64,000 nt of DNA from an uncultured Draconibacterium sp. GTDB taxonomy: Bacteria; Bacteroidota; Bacteroidia; Bacteroidales; Prolixibacteraceae. This document shows, in pieces, positions 34,454-43,486 of this stretch (positions are counted from its first letter, which is position 1; each line of letters opens with the position of its first letter). The DNA lies in NCBI RefSeq assembly GCF_913063105.1, contig NZ_CAJXYQ010000001.1, positions 392,495 to 456,494 on the forward strand, given 5' to 3'. The position numbers and the translations under genes were made by a program. The notes under the pieces are model-generated. The model saw nothing but the letters and a program-made list of their open reading frames with translations, ran no database searches and was not told where the DNA came from.

Positions 34454-34864
34454 ATGGCATTAAACTATAAAAAAACGTTTGAGCAGGATGTTTTTGCAAA
34501 AAATAACGGAATAGAGCTGGTAGAAGCTGCTCCCGGTTATGCTCAAGCACAAATGGAAGTTAGCAGTACCCATTACAATTCGGTGGGCATTGTACATGGT
34601 GGTGCCTTATTTACCCTTGCCGATTTTGCCTTTGCTGTTGCTTCTAATTCGCATGGAAGGGTGGCCCTGGCAATTGATGCCGAGATATCGTTTTTTAAAG
34701 CCACCACAAAAGGCACATTAACAGCCACAGCCACAGAAATAGCGCTAAACGGTAAACTTGGAACTTATTTGGTTGAAATTACTAACGAGGCAAAGGAACC
34801 CATTGCTCATTTTAAGGGTACGGTTTACCGTAAAAAAGACCAGGTTTTATTTGAAGAGAGTTAA
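34454..34864 (+). CDS. PaaI-family hotdog thioesterase
   Basis: A 136-residue single hotdog-fold protein. The signature HYNSVGIVHGGALFTLADFAF (HGG motif) is the acyl-CoA-binding and catalytic region of the PaaI/HGG-motif thioesterases. The substrate acyl-CoA is unknown. It stands just past a strong terminator and before a Tat-exported dehydrogenase, with no clear operon. Confidence 0.86.
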   Translation: MALNYKKTFEQDVFAKNNGIELVEAAPGYAQAQMEVSSTHYNSVGIVHGGALFTLADFAFAVASNSHGRVALAIDAEISFFKATTKGTLTATATEIALNGKLGTYLVEITNEAKEPIAHFKGTVYRKKDQVLFEES

Positions 34865-34996
34865 TCTGAAAAAGAAAAACCAGGGTTAAAAAGGAATACT
34901 AAAAATTATTCTACAACTTTAAGGTCGATTTTGTTAACGAAGTTTTTCGAAGCAACAATCAGCTTAAAATTATTTTCTTATACCAACTAAATTGTA

Positions 34997-36310
34997 ATGA
35001 CAAATAGAAGAAATTTCATTAAAACATCAGCTATGGCAACCGCCGGTGTAGGTTTGGCAACCAGTATGCCATTAGCAATGGAATCATGCTCTGGTGCAAA
35101 CGACAAACTGGTTTGTGGGGTAATCGGAGCAAAAGGAATGGGCTTTAGTGATTTAAAAGCTTTTTTAAACCAGAAGAATACCGAGTGCGCAGCTATTTGC
35201 GATGTGGACGAAAACATTTTAAACAAACGTATTGCCGACGTAGAAAAAATTCAGGGAACCAAACCAAAGGGTTTTAAAGATTTCAGGAAACTGCTTGAAG
35301 AGCCCGGTATTGACGTAATAATTATTGGTACCCCCGACCATTGGCATTGTTTACCATTTGTTTATGCGGCGCAGGAAGGTAAGCATGTTTACTGCGAAAA
35401 ACCGCTGGCCAACTACATTGAAGAGATTAATATTATGGAGCGTGCCTGGCAACGTTACGGTACCATAGCACAGGTGGGGCAGTGGCAGCGCAGCGATAAG
35501 CACTGGAAAGATGCTGTTGACTTTGTGTACTCCGGAGCTCTCGGAAAAATTCGTACCGTTCGTTGCTGGTCGTATCAGGGATGGATGAAATCGATTCCGG
35601 TTATGCCCGACTCTGCTGTACCCGAAGGAGTGGATTACGATATGTGGCTGGGGCCGGCAAAAGCAAGGCCTTTCAACCCTAACCGTTTCCATTTTAACTT
35701 CAGGTGGTTTTGGGATTATGCCGGCGGTTTAATGACCGATTGGGGCGTACACATTATCGATTATGGTCTATATGGAATGAAAGCAAAAGCACCAAAATCA
35801 GTAATGGCAATGGGTGGTAAATTTGCCTACCCCGACGATGCCTGCGAAACACCCGACAGTATGCAGGCCTTGTACGAATTTGACGATTATACCTTGCTTT
35901 GGGATCATGGTCTGGGAATTGACGGCGGTTACTACGGACGCAGTCACGGCGTGGGTTTTGTTGGCAACAACGGCACGCTGGTGGTTGACCGCCAGGGGTG
36001 GGAAGTAATACCCGAAGGTGGAAAAAATCCGAAAATGGAACGTGTGGAGTTGAAAAAAGGAGATGGACAGGGATTAAACAACCACATGGCCGATTTTATT
36101 AAGTGTATTAAAAAAGACGACCAGAATACCAATTGTAATGTGGGTATTGCAGCCAATACGGCAAGAGTAGCTCATCTGGGAAATATGGCATTAAAAACCG
36201 GGCAACGCTTGTATTGGGATGCCGAAAACAGCCGCTTTATTGATAACGATGCAGCGAACGCCTTACTGGTTCCTACCTACCGGGCACCCTGGGAATTACC
36301 AAAAGTATAA
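34997..36310 (+). CDS. Tat-exported Gfo/Idh/MocA-family oxidoreductase
   Basis: A 437-residue dehydrogenase with a Tat signal (NRRNFIKTSAMATAGVG) and so a periplasmic location. The Rossmann fold follows (LVCGVIGAKGMG), with VYCEKPLANYIEE as the catalytic-lysine motif and the WDYAGGLMTDWGVHIIDYGL stretch in the second domain. A bound cofactor travels with Tat-exported members, as in glycoside 3-oxidation enzymes. With the cytosolic homologue at 32.2 kb and the isomerase it may form one oxidative sugar route. Confidence 0.88.
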   Translation: MTNRRNFIKTSAMATAGVGLATSMPLAMESCSGANDKLVCGVIGAKGMGFSDLKAFLNQKNTECAAICDVDENILNKRIADVEKIQGTKPKGFKDFRKLLEEPGIDVIIIGTPDHWHCLPFVYAAQEGKHVYCEKPLANYIEEINIMERAWQRYGTIAQVGQWQRSDKHWKDAVDFVYSGALGKIRTVRCWSYQGWMKSIPVMPDSAVPEGVDYDMWLGPAKARPFNPNRFHFNFRWFWDYAGGLMTDWGVHIIDYGLYGMKAKAPKSVMAMGGKFAYPDDACETPDSMQALYEFDDYTLLWDHGLGIDGGYYGRSHGVGFVGNNGTLVVDRQGWEVIPEGGKNPKMERVELKKGDGQGLNNHMADFIKCIKKDDQNTNCNVGIAANTARVAHLGNMALKTGQRLYWDAENSRFIDNDAANALLVPTYRAPWELPKV

Positions 36311-36333
36311 ATAGACATCTTTATATAATTGAA

Positions 36334-36364
36334 GAAGCAGGCTCATTTCGGGTCTGCTTTTTTT
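36334..36364 (+). terminator. Terminator after the Tat dehydrogenase
   Basis: AAGCAG (36335-36340) pairs with CTGCTT (36354-36359), followed by seven T residues. The stem is short but well placed. Confidence 0.6.
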
Positions 36365-36374
36365 ACCCAATCAT

Positions 36375-36406
36375 TTGTATGGTAACTGGCGGTATACCTA
36401 TCTTTG
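36375..36406 (+). promoter_or_regulatory. Promoter of the adenine deaminase gene
   Basis: A TAnnTTTG element (TATCTTTG, 36399-36406) with TTG at 36375-36377, a spacing of 21 bp, close to the Bacteroidota -33/-7 layout. The ATG follows 16 bp later. Confidence 0.5.
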
Positions 36407-36422
36407 AAAAAAACAGAACAAA

Positions 36423-37436
36423 ATGGAATTCAGCAAGCAATTTGAATTGATAAATACCATTCCCAAGGCCGAGCTTCATGTACACATTGAAGGGACTTTT
36501 GAGCCAGAACTGATGTTTTCAATTGCCGAAAGAAATGCTATTCGTTTAAAATACAATTCGGTTGAAGATCTGCGGGCAGCCTATAATTTTAATAACCTGC
36601 AGGAATTTCTGGATATTTATTATGCCGGAGCATTTGTGCTTTTACACGAGCAGGATTTTTACGACCTTACCATGGCTTACCTGAAAAAGTGCCACGAGGA
36701 AAAAGTGGTACATACCGAAATCTTTTTCGACCCGCAAACACATACCGACCGCGGTGTTCCGTTGGAGCTGATTGTTAACGGTATACTGCAGGCCTGTATC
36801 GATGCACGTAACCAGTGGGGAATAAGCTACCGACTTATTCCAAATTTTTTACGCCACCTGAGTGAAGAGGAAGCCATTAAAACCTTTAATGAAGCATTAA
36901 AATTTGGTGAGCTTTTTACCGCTTTCGGACTCGACTCGAGTGAGGTGGGCCACCCTCCTGTAAAGTTTAAAAAAGTGTTTGATATGGTACGTGCCGAAGG
37001 CTTTAAAACCGTTGCTCATGCCGGAGAAGAAGGACCGGCCCAAAATGTGTGGGATGCCATGCAGTTATTACAGGTTTCGCGTATCGACCATGGGGTACGC
37101 TCGATTGACGACCCCAAATTGCTTGAAGAACTGGCCAGGAAAAAAATGCCGCTTACCGTTTGCCCACTATCCAACCTGAAGTTAAAAGTGGTAGACGATA
37201 TGGCCGAGCATCCGCTAAAACAACTGCTCGATAACAACATTGTGGCTACCGTAAATTCCGACGATCCGGCCTATTTTGGCGGGTATTTAAATGCCAACTT
37301 TCAGGCAGTTACCACAGCCCTGAACTTGAGTTGTGATGACATTATTACGCTGGCAGCCAACTCGTTTAAGGCAAGTTTTCTTCCGGAAGAAAAAATACAA
37401 CTTTGGTTAAATAAAATATCTCATCTAAAATTCTAA
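36423..37436 (+). CDS. Adenine deaminase, Aah1-like (adenosine deaminase superfamily)
   Basis: A 337-residue TIM-barrel deaminase. Zinc ligands appear as [16 protein letters not shown], the catalytic RIDHGVR and the [11 protein letters not shown] segment. The [12 protein letters not shown] motif replaces the GDE motif of adenosine deaminases. This, with [12 protein letters not shown], marks the branch of fungal Aah1 and Pseudomonas adenine deaminase, so adenine to hypoxanthine is the more likely reaction than adenosine to inosine. It is a stand-alone gene with its own promoter element. Confidence 0.85.
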   Translation: MEFSKQFELINTIPKAELHVHIEGTFEPELMFSIAERNAIRLKYNSVEDLRAAYNFNNLQEFLDIYYAGAFVLLHEQDFYDLTMAYLKKCHEEKVVHTEIFFDPQTHTDRGVPLELIVNGILQACIDARNQWGISYRLIPNFLRHLSEEEAIKTFNEALKFGELFTAFGLDSSEVGHPPVKFKKVFDMVRAEGFKTVAHAGEEGPAQNVWDAMQLLQVSRIDHGVRSIDDPKLLEELARKKMPLTVCPLSNLKLKVVDDMAEHPLKQLLDNNIVATVNSDDPAYFGGYLNANFQAVTTALNLSCDDIITLAANSFKASFLPEEKIQLWLNKISHLKF

Positions 37437-37466
37437 ACCAATAATAAGGAAGTCACCAAAACATTT

Positions 37467-37498
37467 TGTTTAACTAATTTGTTGTTTAAATTAAACAA
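37467..37498. promoter_or_regulatory. TTGTTTAA repeats: candidate operator at the lipocalin gene
   Basis: TTGTTTAA occurs at 37467-37474 and 37482-37489, and its inverse TTAAACAA at 37491-37498, so the last two form a near-perfect 17-bp palindrome ending six bases before the lipocalin ATG. A TAATTTG sequence lies within. Position fits repression or control of translation start. Inference from symmetry only. Confidence 0.35.
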
Positions 37499-37504
37499 AA
37501 CGAA

Positions 37505-38080
37505 ATGTTTAAACAAAAATTGATTTCAAAACGCTGGCTGCTTTCTGCTTTTCTTATTAGCCTGCTAACAAGCGGGTTATTTTCGGGTTGTGCAGGGCAA
37601 AAGCAAACAGTTGATAAGTCGGTGGTTGATAAGCTTGACCTTGCTAAATACCTGGGTACCTGGTACGAAATAGCCCGTTTCGATCATCGTTTTGAACGTG
37701 GCCTGGTGGGTGTAACTGCTAATTATGCCATACGTCCTGATGGAAAAATAAAGGTGGTAAACAGCGGATATAAACAGGCACTTGATGGTGAATACACAGA
37801 AGCCATAGGAAAAGCTAAAATTCCGGATCCGGCAAATGAACCGGCTAAGTTAAAGGTCTCCTTTTTCTGGATATTTTACGCCGATTACTATGTGCTGGAG
37901 CTGGATGACGATTATGAATGGGCAGTAATTGGCAGTAGTTCCGATAAATACCTTTGGATATTAAGTCGATCGCCTCAGCTTGAGGAAGCAGTTTACAACG
38001 AACTTCTTCAGCGGATTGAGCAGCGGGGATACGACACTTCGAAACTGATAGAAGTGGAACAAAAAAATACAGCATCATGA
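37505..38080 (+). CDS. Lipocalin (Blc-like) lipoprotein
   Basis: A 191-residue outer-membrane-type lipocalin. A signal peptide ends at the lipobox (FSGCAG, Cys29). The lipocalin signature LGTWYEIARFDHRFE is at residues 50-65, followed by NYAIRPDGKIKVVNS and the terminal WILSRSP. Bacterial lipocalins bind lysophospholipids or fatty acids under envelope stress. It leads a block of five genes, the next overlapping by four bases. A symmetric TTGTTTAA element precedes it. Confidence 0.92.
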   Translation: MFKQKLISKRWLLSAFLISLLTSGLFSGCAGQKQTVDKSVVDKLDLAKYLGTWYEIARFDHRFERGLVGVTANYAIRPDGKIKVVNSGYKQALDGEYTEAIGKAKIPDPANEPAKLKVSFFWIFYADYYVLELDDDYEWAVIGSSSDKYLWILSRSPQLEEAVYNELLQRIEQRGYDTSKLIEVEQKNTAS

Positions 38081-38484
38081 ATGTAAAAACAGTACTATTC
38101 AGTTATTTGCTTACCCTTGTTGCATTTTTAGCCATCGATTTGCTGTGGCTGGGTATTGTGGCCAAAAATCTTTACCACAAATACCTTGGCAGTTTTTTAA
38201 GCGAACAGGTAAACTGGACAGCTGCCATTATTTTTTACCTGCTTTTTGTAGCCGGTATTCTCATTTTTGCGGTGGTTCCGGCACTAAACAAACAATCTGT
38301 TCAGCATGCCCTGATAATGGGGGCACTGTTTGGGTTTTTTACCTATGCCACTTACGATCTTACCAACCTGGCAACCCTTAAAGGATGGCCTTTGCCTATT
38401 GTTATTATTGATATTACCTGGGGCACTGTGCTTTCGGCATCGGTAGCTTTTTGCGGATATTACTTAAGCCGGTGGATTAGCTGA
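38077..38484 (+). CDS. DUF2177 membrane protein
   Basis: A 135-residue protein with four membrane helices and the DUF2177 hallmarks: FLAIDLLWLGIVAKNLY at the start, FFTYATYDLTNLATLKGWP in the middle and VIIDITWGTVLS near the end. It overlaps the lipocalin gene by four bases, implying translational coupling. DUF2177 genes commonly stand beside cyclopropane-fatty-acid-like, DUF1295 and lipocalin genes, so a lipid-related role is likely. The activity is unknown. Confidence 0.9.
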   Translation: MNVKTVLFSYLLTLVAFLAIDLLWLGIVAKNLYHKYLGSFLSEQVNWTAAIIFYLLFVAGILIFAVVPALNKQSVQHALIMGALFGFFTYATYDLTNLATLKGWPLPIVIIDITWGTVLSASVAFCGYYLSRWIS

Positions 38485-38506
38485 TAAACGAACTGGAGGA
38501 ATAAAC

Positions 38507-39283
38507 ATGATGACTTTTTTTGCAAATGCAGCGCTTATTATTCTGGCTTTTGTTAGCCTGTTGTGGCTCATCAGCATCTTTCTGGTAAATGTTAGTATTA
38601 TCGATATTTTTTGGGGCTTTGCTTATGTGCTGGTCAACTCCTCTTATTTTTTTCAGCTAAGCGAATGGCATCTGCGTAACATTGTTTTGCTGGTATTGGT
38701 AAGCTTGTGGGGCATTCGGCTAAGCCTGCACCTTGCCTGGCGAAACTGGGGAAAAGGCGAGGACTTTCGTTACCGCGAATTCAGAAGAAAATATGGAGAA
38801 CAACGCTATTGGTGGATTAGTTTTTTTCAAACCTTTTTGTTGCAGGGGGCCTTGGTTATGCTTATTTCCTTACCGCTTTTGGCGGCACAATACAATACGG
38901 CAAATTCGCAATTAAATGGGTTTGATTACCTCGGTATTGCTTTCTGGTTGCTTGGTTTTGTTTTTGAAAGTGGCGGCGATTTGCAACTGGCAATGTTTAA
39001 AAGAAAACCGAAAAACAAAGGAAAACTGCTAACTACCGGCTTTTGGCGGTACACCCGACATCCGAATTACTTTGGCGATGCTGCCGTTTGGTGGGGCTTT
39101 GCTTTTTTTAGCTTAGCGGCTGATGCCTACTGGCCAATAGTGGGAGCAGTAATAATGACCTGGCTGCTGCTAAAAATTTCGGGGGTGGCTTTGCTCGAAA
39201 AAACACTGGTTAGCACCAAACCCGGGTACCGCGAATACATGGAAAAAACCAGTGCTTTTATACCTTGGTTTCCGAAAAAGTAA
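38507..39283 (+). CDS. DUF1295 (steroid 5-alpha-reductase-like) membrane protein
   Basis: A 258-residue protein with five or six membrane helices. The C-terminal core LTTGFWRYTRHPNYFGDAAVWWGF and KPGYREYMEKTSAFIPWFPKK is shared by DUF1295, ICMT and steroid reductases and may bind NADPH. It lies 22 bp after the DUF2177 gene. In other bacteria it co-occurs with fatty-acid modification and photolyase genes. The substrate here is unknown. Confidence 0.9.
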   Translation: MMTFFANAALIILAFVSLLWLISIFLVNVSIIDIFWGFAYVLVNSSYFFQLSEWHLRNIVLLVLVSLWGIRLSLHLAWRNWGKGEDFRYREFRRKYGEQRYWWISFFQTFLLQGALVMLISLPLLAAQYNTANSQLNGFDYLGIAFWLLGFVFESGGDLQLAMFKRKPKNKGKLLTTGFWRYTRHPNYFGDAAVWWGFAFFSLAADAYWPIVGAVIMTWLLLKISGVALLEKTLVSTKPGYREYMEKTSAFIPWFPKK

Positions 39284-39340
39284 AGTTACCGGCTGAGCTT
39301 TTTTTAAAACAACTTTTTTAAAACGAAAAAAAATGAAATT

Positions 39341-39802
39341 ATGGCATTCTATCAATTTAAACGCGAACAGCACATAAAAAGTAACATCAGTAGGGTGTGG
39401 GATTTTATTTCAATGCCACAAAACCTAAAACGTATTACACCCGCTTATATGGGTTTTGATATTAAAACACCCGATTTGCCCGATGCCGTTTACCCGGGAA
39501 TGATAATTGCCTACACCGTGCGCCCGCTTTTCGGTATACCCACCACCTGGGTAACCGAAATAACACACGTGGTTCCGCAACAATATTTTGTAGACGAGCA
39601 ACGCGTTGGCCCCTACAAACTATGGCACCACGAACACCACATAAAACCTAAAGACGATGGTGTGCTTATGACCGACATTGTAAGTTACAGTCCGCCAGTG
39701 GGTGCGTTGGGGCGCATAGCCAATACCCTGGTAATCCGCCAAAAACTAAACGAAATATTCGATTATCGCACAAAAGCTTTTGATGAAATTTTTACAGGAT
39801 AA
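39341..39802 (+). CDS. SRPBCC-family protein
   Basis: A 153-residue START/polyketide-cyclase-fold protein; typical core YQFKREQHIKSNISRVWDFISMPQNLKRITP and the terminal helix (RIANTLVIRQKLNEIFDYR). Members bind hydrophobic ligands. It is the fourth gene of the lipocalin block and probably handles a lipid intermediate. No catalytic residues can be named. Confidence 0.82.
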   Translation: MAFYQFKREQHIKSNISRVWDFISMPQNLKRITPAYMGFDIKTPDLPDAVYPGMIIAYTVRPLFGIPTTWVTEITHVVPQQYFVDEQRVGPYKLWHHEHHIKPKDDGVLMTDIVSYSPPVGALGRIANTLVIRQKLNEIFDYRTKAFDEIFTG

Positions 39803-39819
39803 ATTAATCAAGTATAAAC

Positions 39820-40347
39820 ATGGCAACAATCATAGGACTTCTTTTATTTTCAGCGCTAAACCAAACCATGCTTTTTAATTTTTCAGAAACAAGCGATGCC
39901 ACCGGCTGGCAGGTGGTAAACGATGATGTTATGGGAGGAAAATCAGAAGCTTCGTTTTTTTTAACCGATGCAGGCAGCGCGGTTTTTCAGGGCAGGGTTT
40001 CGCTCGAAAATTATGGGGGATTTTCTTCACTGCGCTACAATTTAAATTCGGTAAACACTCAGGGCTACAGCAAAGTTGTAGTGCATTTAAAGGGCGATGG
40101 CAAAAAATACCAGCTGCGAATTCGTGAGAAAGAAAGCGACTACTTTTCGTATATCAGCACCTTTCAAACAACAGGAGATTGGGAGAAAATTGAAGTGCCC
40201 CTGAATACCATGTTTCCGTCTTTCAGGGGGAGAAAATTAGCGCTTCCCAATTATTCGGGCGATTCGATGGTGGAAATAACCTTTTTAATTGCCAACAAAA
40301 AGGCAGAATCTTTCCGGCTCGAATTAAAAAAGGCCTGGCTGGATTAG
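39820..40347 (+). CDS. CIA30-family protein
   Basis: A 175-residue beta-sandwich protein of the CIA30 (NDUFAF1-like) family, named after a mitochondrial complex I assembly factor but in bacteria a carbohydrate-binding-like fold. The core DATGWQVVNDDVMGGKSEASF and VVHLKGDGKKYQLRIREK are diagnostic. A hydrophobic start (IIGLLLFSAL) may act as a weak signal. It is last in the lipocalin block, 17 bp from the SRPBCC gene. The role in bacteria is not established. Confidence 0.85.
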   Translation: MATIIGLLLFSALNQTMLFNFSETSDATGWQVVNDDVMGGKSEASFFLTDAGSAVFQGRVSLENYGGFSSLRYNLNSVNTQGYSKVVVHLKGDGKKYQLRIREKESDYFSYISTFQTTGDWEKIEVPLNTMFPSFRGRKLALPNYSGDSMVEITFLIANKKAESFRLELKKAWLD

Positions 40348-40524
40348 AAAATACAATCCGGTTATTGTAGTTTACAATAAATTTTATTGCCACTTGCTGC
40401 CCATGGCAAGTGCAGGTAGCTGCCTTTTTTTAATCGGTATCTCTTGTTATTTATATTCAGTCAAAATTGATTTTATGATAACCGAATGAAGGCCTTACAA
40501 ATGCTCTTATTTCAAATAATCTCT

Positions 40525-40532
40525 TAGATTTG
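40525..40532 (+). promoter_or_regulatory. Bacteroidota-type -7 element (TAGATTTG)
   Basis: An exact TAnnTTTG match 63 bp before the ATG at 40596; the 248-bp gap after the CIA30 gene otherwise holds only short imperfect inverted repeats. Confidence 0.45.
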
Positions 40533-40595
40533 TCGTTCAAAGCAGGTCTGGCTAACCCAAATATTTATTGATAACTAATAAAGATTATTAACCGT

Positions 40596-41558
40596 ATGAA
40601 CCGATTAATCTGTGCCACGACCTTACTCCTAAGTATGCTTATCAGTAATGTCGCTTTTTCTCAAAACCGAATCGTATTAAACAGTGGCGATACGATCAAA
40701 TGTAACATCAGTAAGGAAACCAAAAACTACCTTTTTATTCAGCAAGATGTGAAAGGAGTGCTTACCAAAGGAAAGATCCCAAAAGCGGAAGTGCGTGAGT
40801 GGTCGTACGTTCAGCCCGACAACCGTACTGAGCAAGGCGATATGGTGCTGTCGGCTATCAATACGGAAATAGAATCCGGAGTATATGCAGACGATAGTAT
40901 AAAACCGGGCCCCATAAATAAAATGCGCGCATCGTTTACCGGCGGAATGGGGTATTTGCTTGGCGATACCAAACCGGCCGTAGAGAATTTACAATCGATG
41001 GGTGTTAGCAAACAGCTGGCCGACGATTACTATAAGCAGCTAAAAATGGGCATGCAACTCAAAGCCTCCCTGTACTTTTACCTGCTAAAAGACTATTGGC
41101 TGGGAGCTGTTTACAATGGTTTTTACAGCCAGGCATCAGTTACCACTTCAATGCAAATGGATGAGGTAAACATGTATTATGGCGAACTAAGCGAACACTA
41201 TTTTGTAAATTTTGCAGGTCTTTCGTTTTATTCGGAAGGACGTTACGGAAAACAGCAAAAAATCGGATTGAATTCTTCACTTACCCTCGGACCGGCATTT
41301 TATCGCGATGAGGCCGAGATGCTTAACGAGCAGGTGCTGATAAAAAGTACCACCTTTGGAATGCACACCACGCTGGGTTTTGAATATTACATAAAACCCA
41401 AGCTGAGCCTGACAAGCGAAGCCGGATTATTTTTGGCTAATGTAAAAAAGCTCAACATCGAAACCTTAAACGGTACGCAGGAAGTAGCGCTCGACAAGGA
41501 CAATTACGAAAACCTGAGCCGTCTTGATTTTTCAGTAGGATTGGTTTTTTATTGGTAA
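40596..41558 (+). CDS. Outer-membrane beta-barrel protein, uncharacterised
   Basis: A 320-residue secreted protein (signal peptide ending NVAFSQ). Residues 25-80 resemble the small beta-rich domain that starts RIVLNSGDTIKCNISKETKNYLFIQ, found at the start of many Bacteroidota outer-membrane proteins. The C-terminal half alternates polar and aromatic residues in barrel fashion and ends FSVGLVFYW. It is 18 bp upstream of a secreted propeller protein and likely co-transcribed with it. Function unknown. Confidence 0.7.
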   Translation: MNRLICATTLLLSMLISNVAFSQNRIVLNSGDTIKCNISKETKNYLFIQQDVKGVLTKGKIPKAEVREWSYVQPDNRTEQGDMVLSAINTEIESGVYADDSIKPGPINKMRASFTGGMGYLLGDTKPAVENLQSMGVSKQLADDYYKQLKMGMQLKASLYFYLLKDYWLGAVYNGFYSQASVTTSMQMDEVNMYYGELSEHYFVNFAGLSFYSEGRYGKQQKIGLNSSLTLGPAFYRDEAEMLNEQVLIKSTTFGMHTTLGFEYYIKPKLSLTSEAGLFLANVKKLNIETLNGTQEVALDKDNYENLSRLDFSVGLVFYW

Positions 41559-41576
41559 TACCCTAAACAAAAAAAC

Positions 41577-43307
41577 ATGAAAAAAAATACAGGATTTTAT
41601 AAAAGTTGTTTAGCAATCGTTTGGCTATTAGCAATAAACGTATTGGTAGCTTGTAATTTTAATTTTCCGGAAGAGAACCAGGAACAGGTTTTTACCACCG
41701 ATGTGCAAAACCATTTTGACACCGGAACTACAAGCGGAGTTATTCAGTTCAACCTGTCGGGGTCGGATAATGGAAAATTTCGTGTAGTGGTGTATCCGCA
41801 ATGGCTCGGGATAAAAACGTTTGAAGGGAATTTATCTAATGGCAACTGTACTATTCCTTTTGATTTTAAAAACGTAAACGACTTTATGGTTGACGGAAGA
41901 GCAGAGGGATATTTGTTTGTGAAACTTGGCGATGCCGGGGTATTCCGGATTACAGTAAGCTACGGAAAAACCACTGCCGAACAGCCGCCGGTTGAAGGTC
42001 AGGAACCATTGTATTGCAGCACTGCCGAAATTGACTTTGGAACAGAAGACAACCGGAGCTTCTCTATTGCCAATTACGGATCGGTTGATAAATACTGGTA
42101 TATTGAGAATATACCGGAGTGGCTCGAGCTGTCTCCTGCATCCGGAACATTGTATGGTGGCGAAACAAAAGATATTTACTGCACCGTAAATCGTGGCGAA
42201 ATGACGCCGGGCGATTATTCGCAAATTATTAATATCGAATCCAACAACCCACAACTGTCGCACGGTGTCCGAATAAACATGACCGTTGCCGCAAGCGATG
42301 ATCCGGTAAACTCGAAATCGTTAACCTGGTTTGATGGGGAATTGAAAGACGCGTATTACCATAAAACCACCGATGTGCTTTACCTTTTAACCCGCTCGCC
42401 CAATAAGCTATTGGTAAAAACTACCGGCAGTACCGAATTTAATGCCTACGATCTGGAACGGGTACCTTACTGTATTGATGTAAGCGAAGATGGTAAAATG
42501 CTTGTAATTGGCTACAACCAGGCTTATGTTGATGTGTGGAATGCCGAAACACTACAGCGCGAAAAGCTGATTGAAACCGATTGTGTACCCTACGATGTGG
42601 CCTTGGGAGAAAACGGTTGGTGCTACCTGGCACCCGACGAAGATCAGCATGTGCATCTTTACAGCCTGAACCTGGAAACTGGGGTAACTTTCCGCTCCAC
42701 CTCGTCGGTAGCGCTTTACGAAAAATCGGTGCTGCGAAAAATCCCGGGTAAACCACTGATTTATATTACACGTCCGCAATTGTCGCCCACAGGCCTGTTA
42801 ATTGCAAATATTGAAAAAGGTGCGGCCAACGATACCATTCCTTCGTGGCACGAAAGTATTGGCAAGGATTTTTGGTTTACGCCCGACCTGAATGCTTTGA
42901 TTGGCGCCAATAAAGTCGTCTTTCGTACACCGGCTTATACTACCCAGTCGGTGCACGGGCAGGAGCTTTCGCGCCTAGGAACTATCGAAATTCCACGCAA
43001 CTCCATTCAAAGTCTGGATTACAACCAAAAGCTGGAAACCTATTTTGTGGTGGGCTCAGATTATTGGTGGGCACCGGATGCTGCCGAAACCATTTACCAG
43101 GTGGATGCCGTAAGCTATTCAGCAGTAAAATCGTTTAAAGTTAGCACTTATCCCGGCTACCTGAATAACCAGAATAACCCCGATATGGATGTGCATTTCC
43201 TTTTCACCAATTTAGCAGGCACCGAGTTGTATGCACTTAAAAATGTAGACCGCACCCTGGAAATGAATAAATGGGCGCTTGAAATTTTTAGTTTGCCGCT
43301 CGAATAA
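41577..43307 (+). CDS. Lipoprotein with BACON-like domains and a beta-propeller
   Basis: A 576-residue lipoprotein (signal to Cys26, VLVAC). Two immunoglobulin-like domains occupy about 30-240; the second (WYIENIPEWLELSPASGTLYGGETKDI) reads like a BACON or related bacterial Ig domain. From about 250 on there are propeller-like blades (LTWFDGELKDAYYHKTTDVLYLL, MLVIGYNQAYVDVWNAETL). No catalytic motif is seen, so surface binding is likely. It is followed by a strong terminator and pairs with the preceding outer-membrane gene. Confidence 0.72.
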   Translation: MKKNTGFYKSCLAIVWLLAINVLVACNFNFPEENQEQVFTTDVQNHFDTGTTSGVIQFNLSGSDNGKFRVVVYPQWLGIKTFEGNLSNGNCTIPFDFKNVNDFMVDGRAEGYLFVKLGDAGVFRITVSYGKTTAEQPPVEGQEPLYCSTAEIDFGTEDNRSFSIANYGSVDKYWYIENIPEWLELSPASGTLYGGETKDIYCTVNRGEMTPGDYSQIINIESNNPQLSHGVRINMTVAASDDPVNSKSLTWFDGELKDAYYHKTTDVLYLLTRSPNKLLVKTTGSTEFNAYDLERVPYCIDVSEDGKMLVIGYNQAYVDVWNAETLQREKLIETDCVPYDVALGENGWCYLAPDEDQHVHLYSLNLETGVTFRSTSSVALYEKSVLRKIPGKPLIYITRPQLSPTGLLIANIEKGAANDTIPSWHESIGKDFWFTPDLNALIGANKVVFRTPAYTTQSVHGQELSRLGTIEIPRNSIQSLDYNQKLETYFVVGSDYWWAPDAAETIYQVDAVSYSAVKSFKVSTYPGYLNNQNNPDMDVHFLFTNLAGTELYALKNVDRTLEMNKWALEIFSLPLE

Positions 43308-43332
43308 TTCAGGAGTAAAAAAATAGTTTGAA

Positions 43333-43366
43333 AAATCCGGTTCTGAAAGCAACCGGATTTTTTTTT
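43333..43366 (+). terminator. Terminator of the propeller lipoprotein gene
   Basis: AAATCCGGTT (43333-43342) pairs perfectly with AACCGGATTT (43351-43360) around eight bases, then a run of T. Confidence 0.9.
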
Positions 43367-43486
43367 GCTTTCAGCCTTAACAAAGTTATTGTAGCTTGCT
43401 TATTTTGTTGTAACCCAAACCTCTAACTTGATTTCCCGTAAAAACATCTGTAATTTTATGGTGCTAAACGATTTAAATAAACTGTC

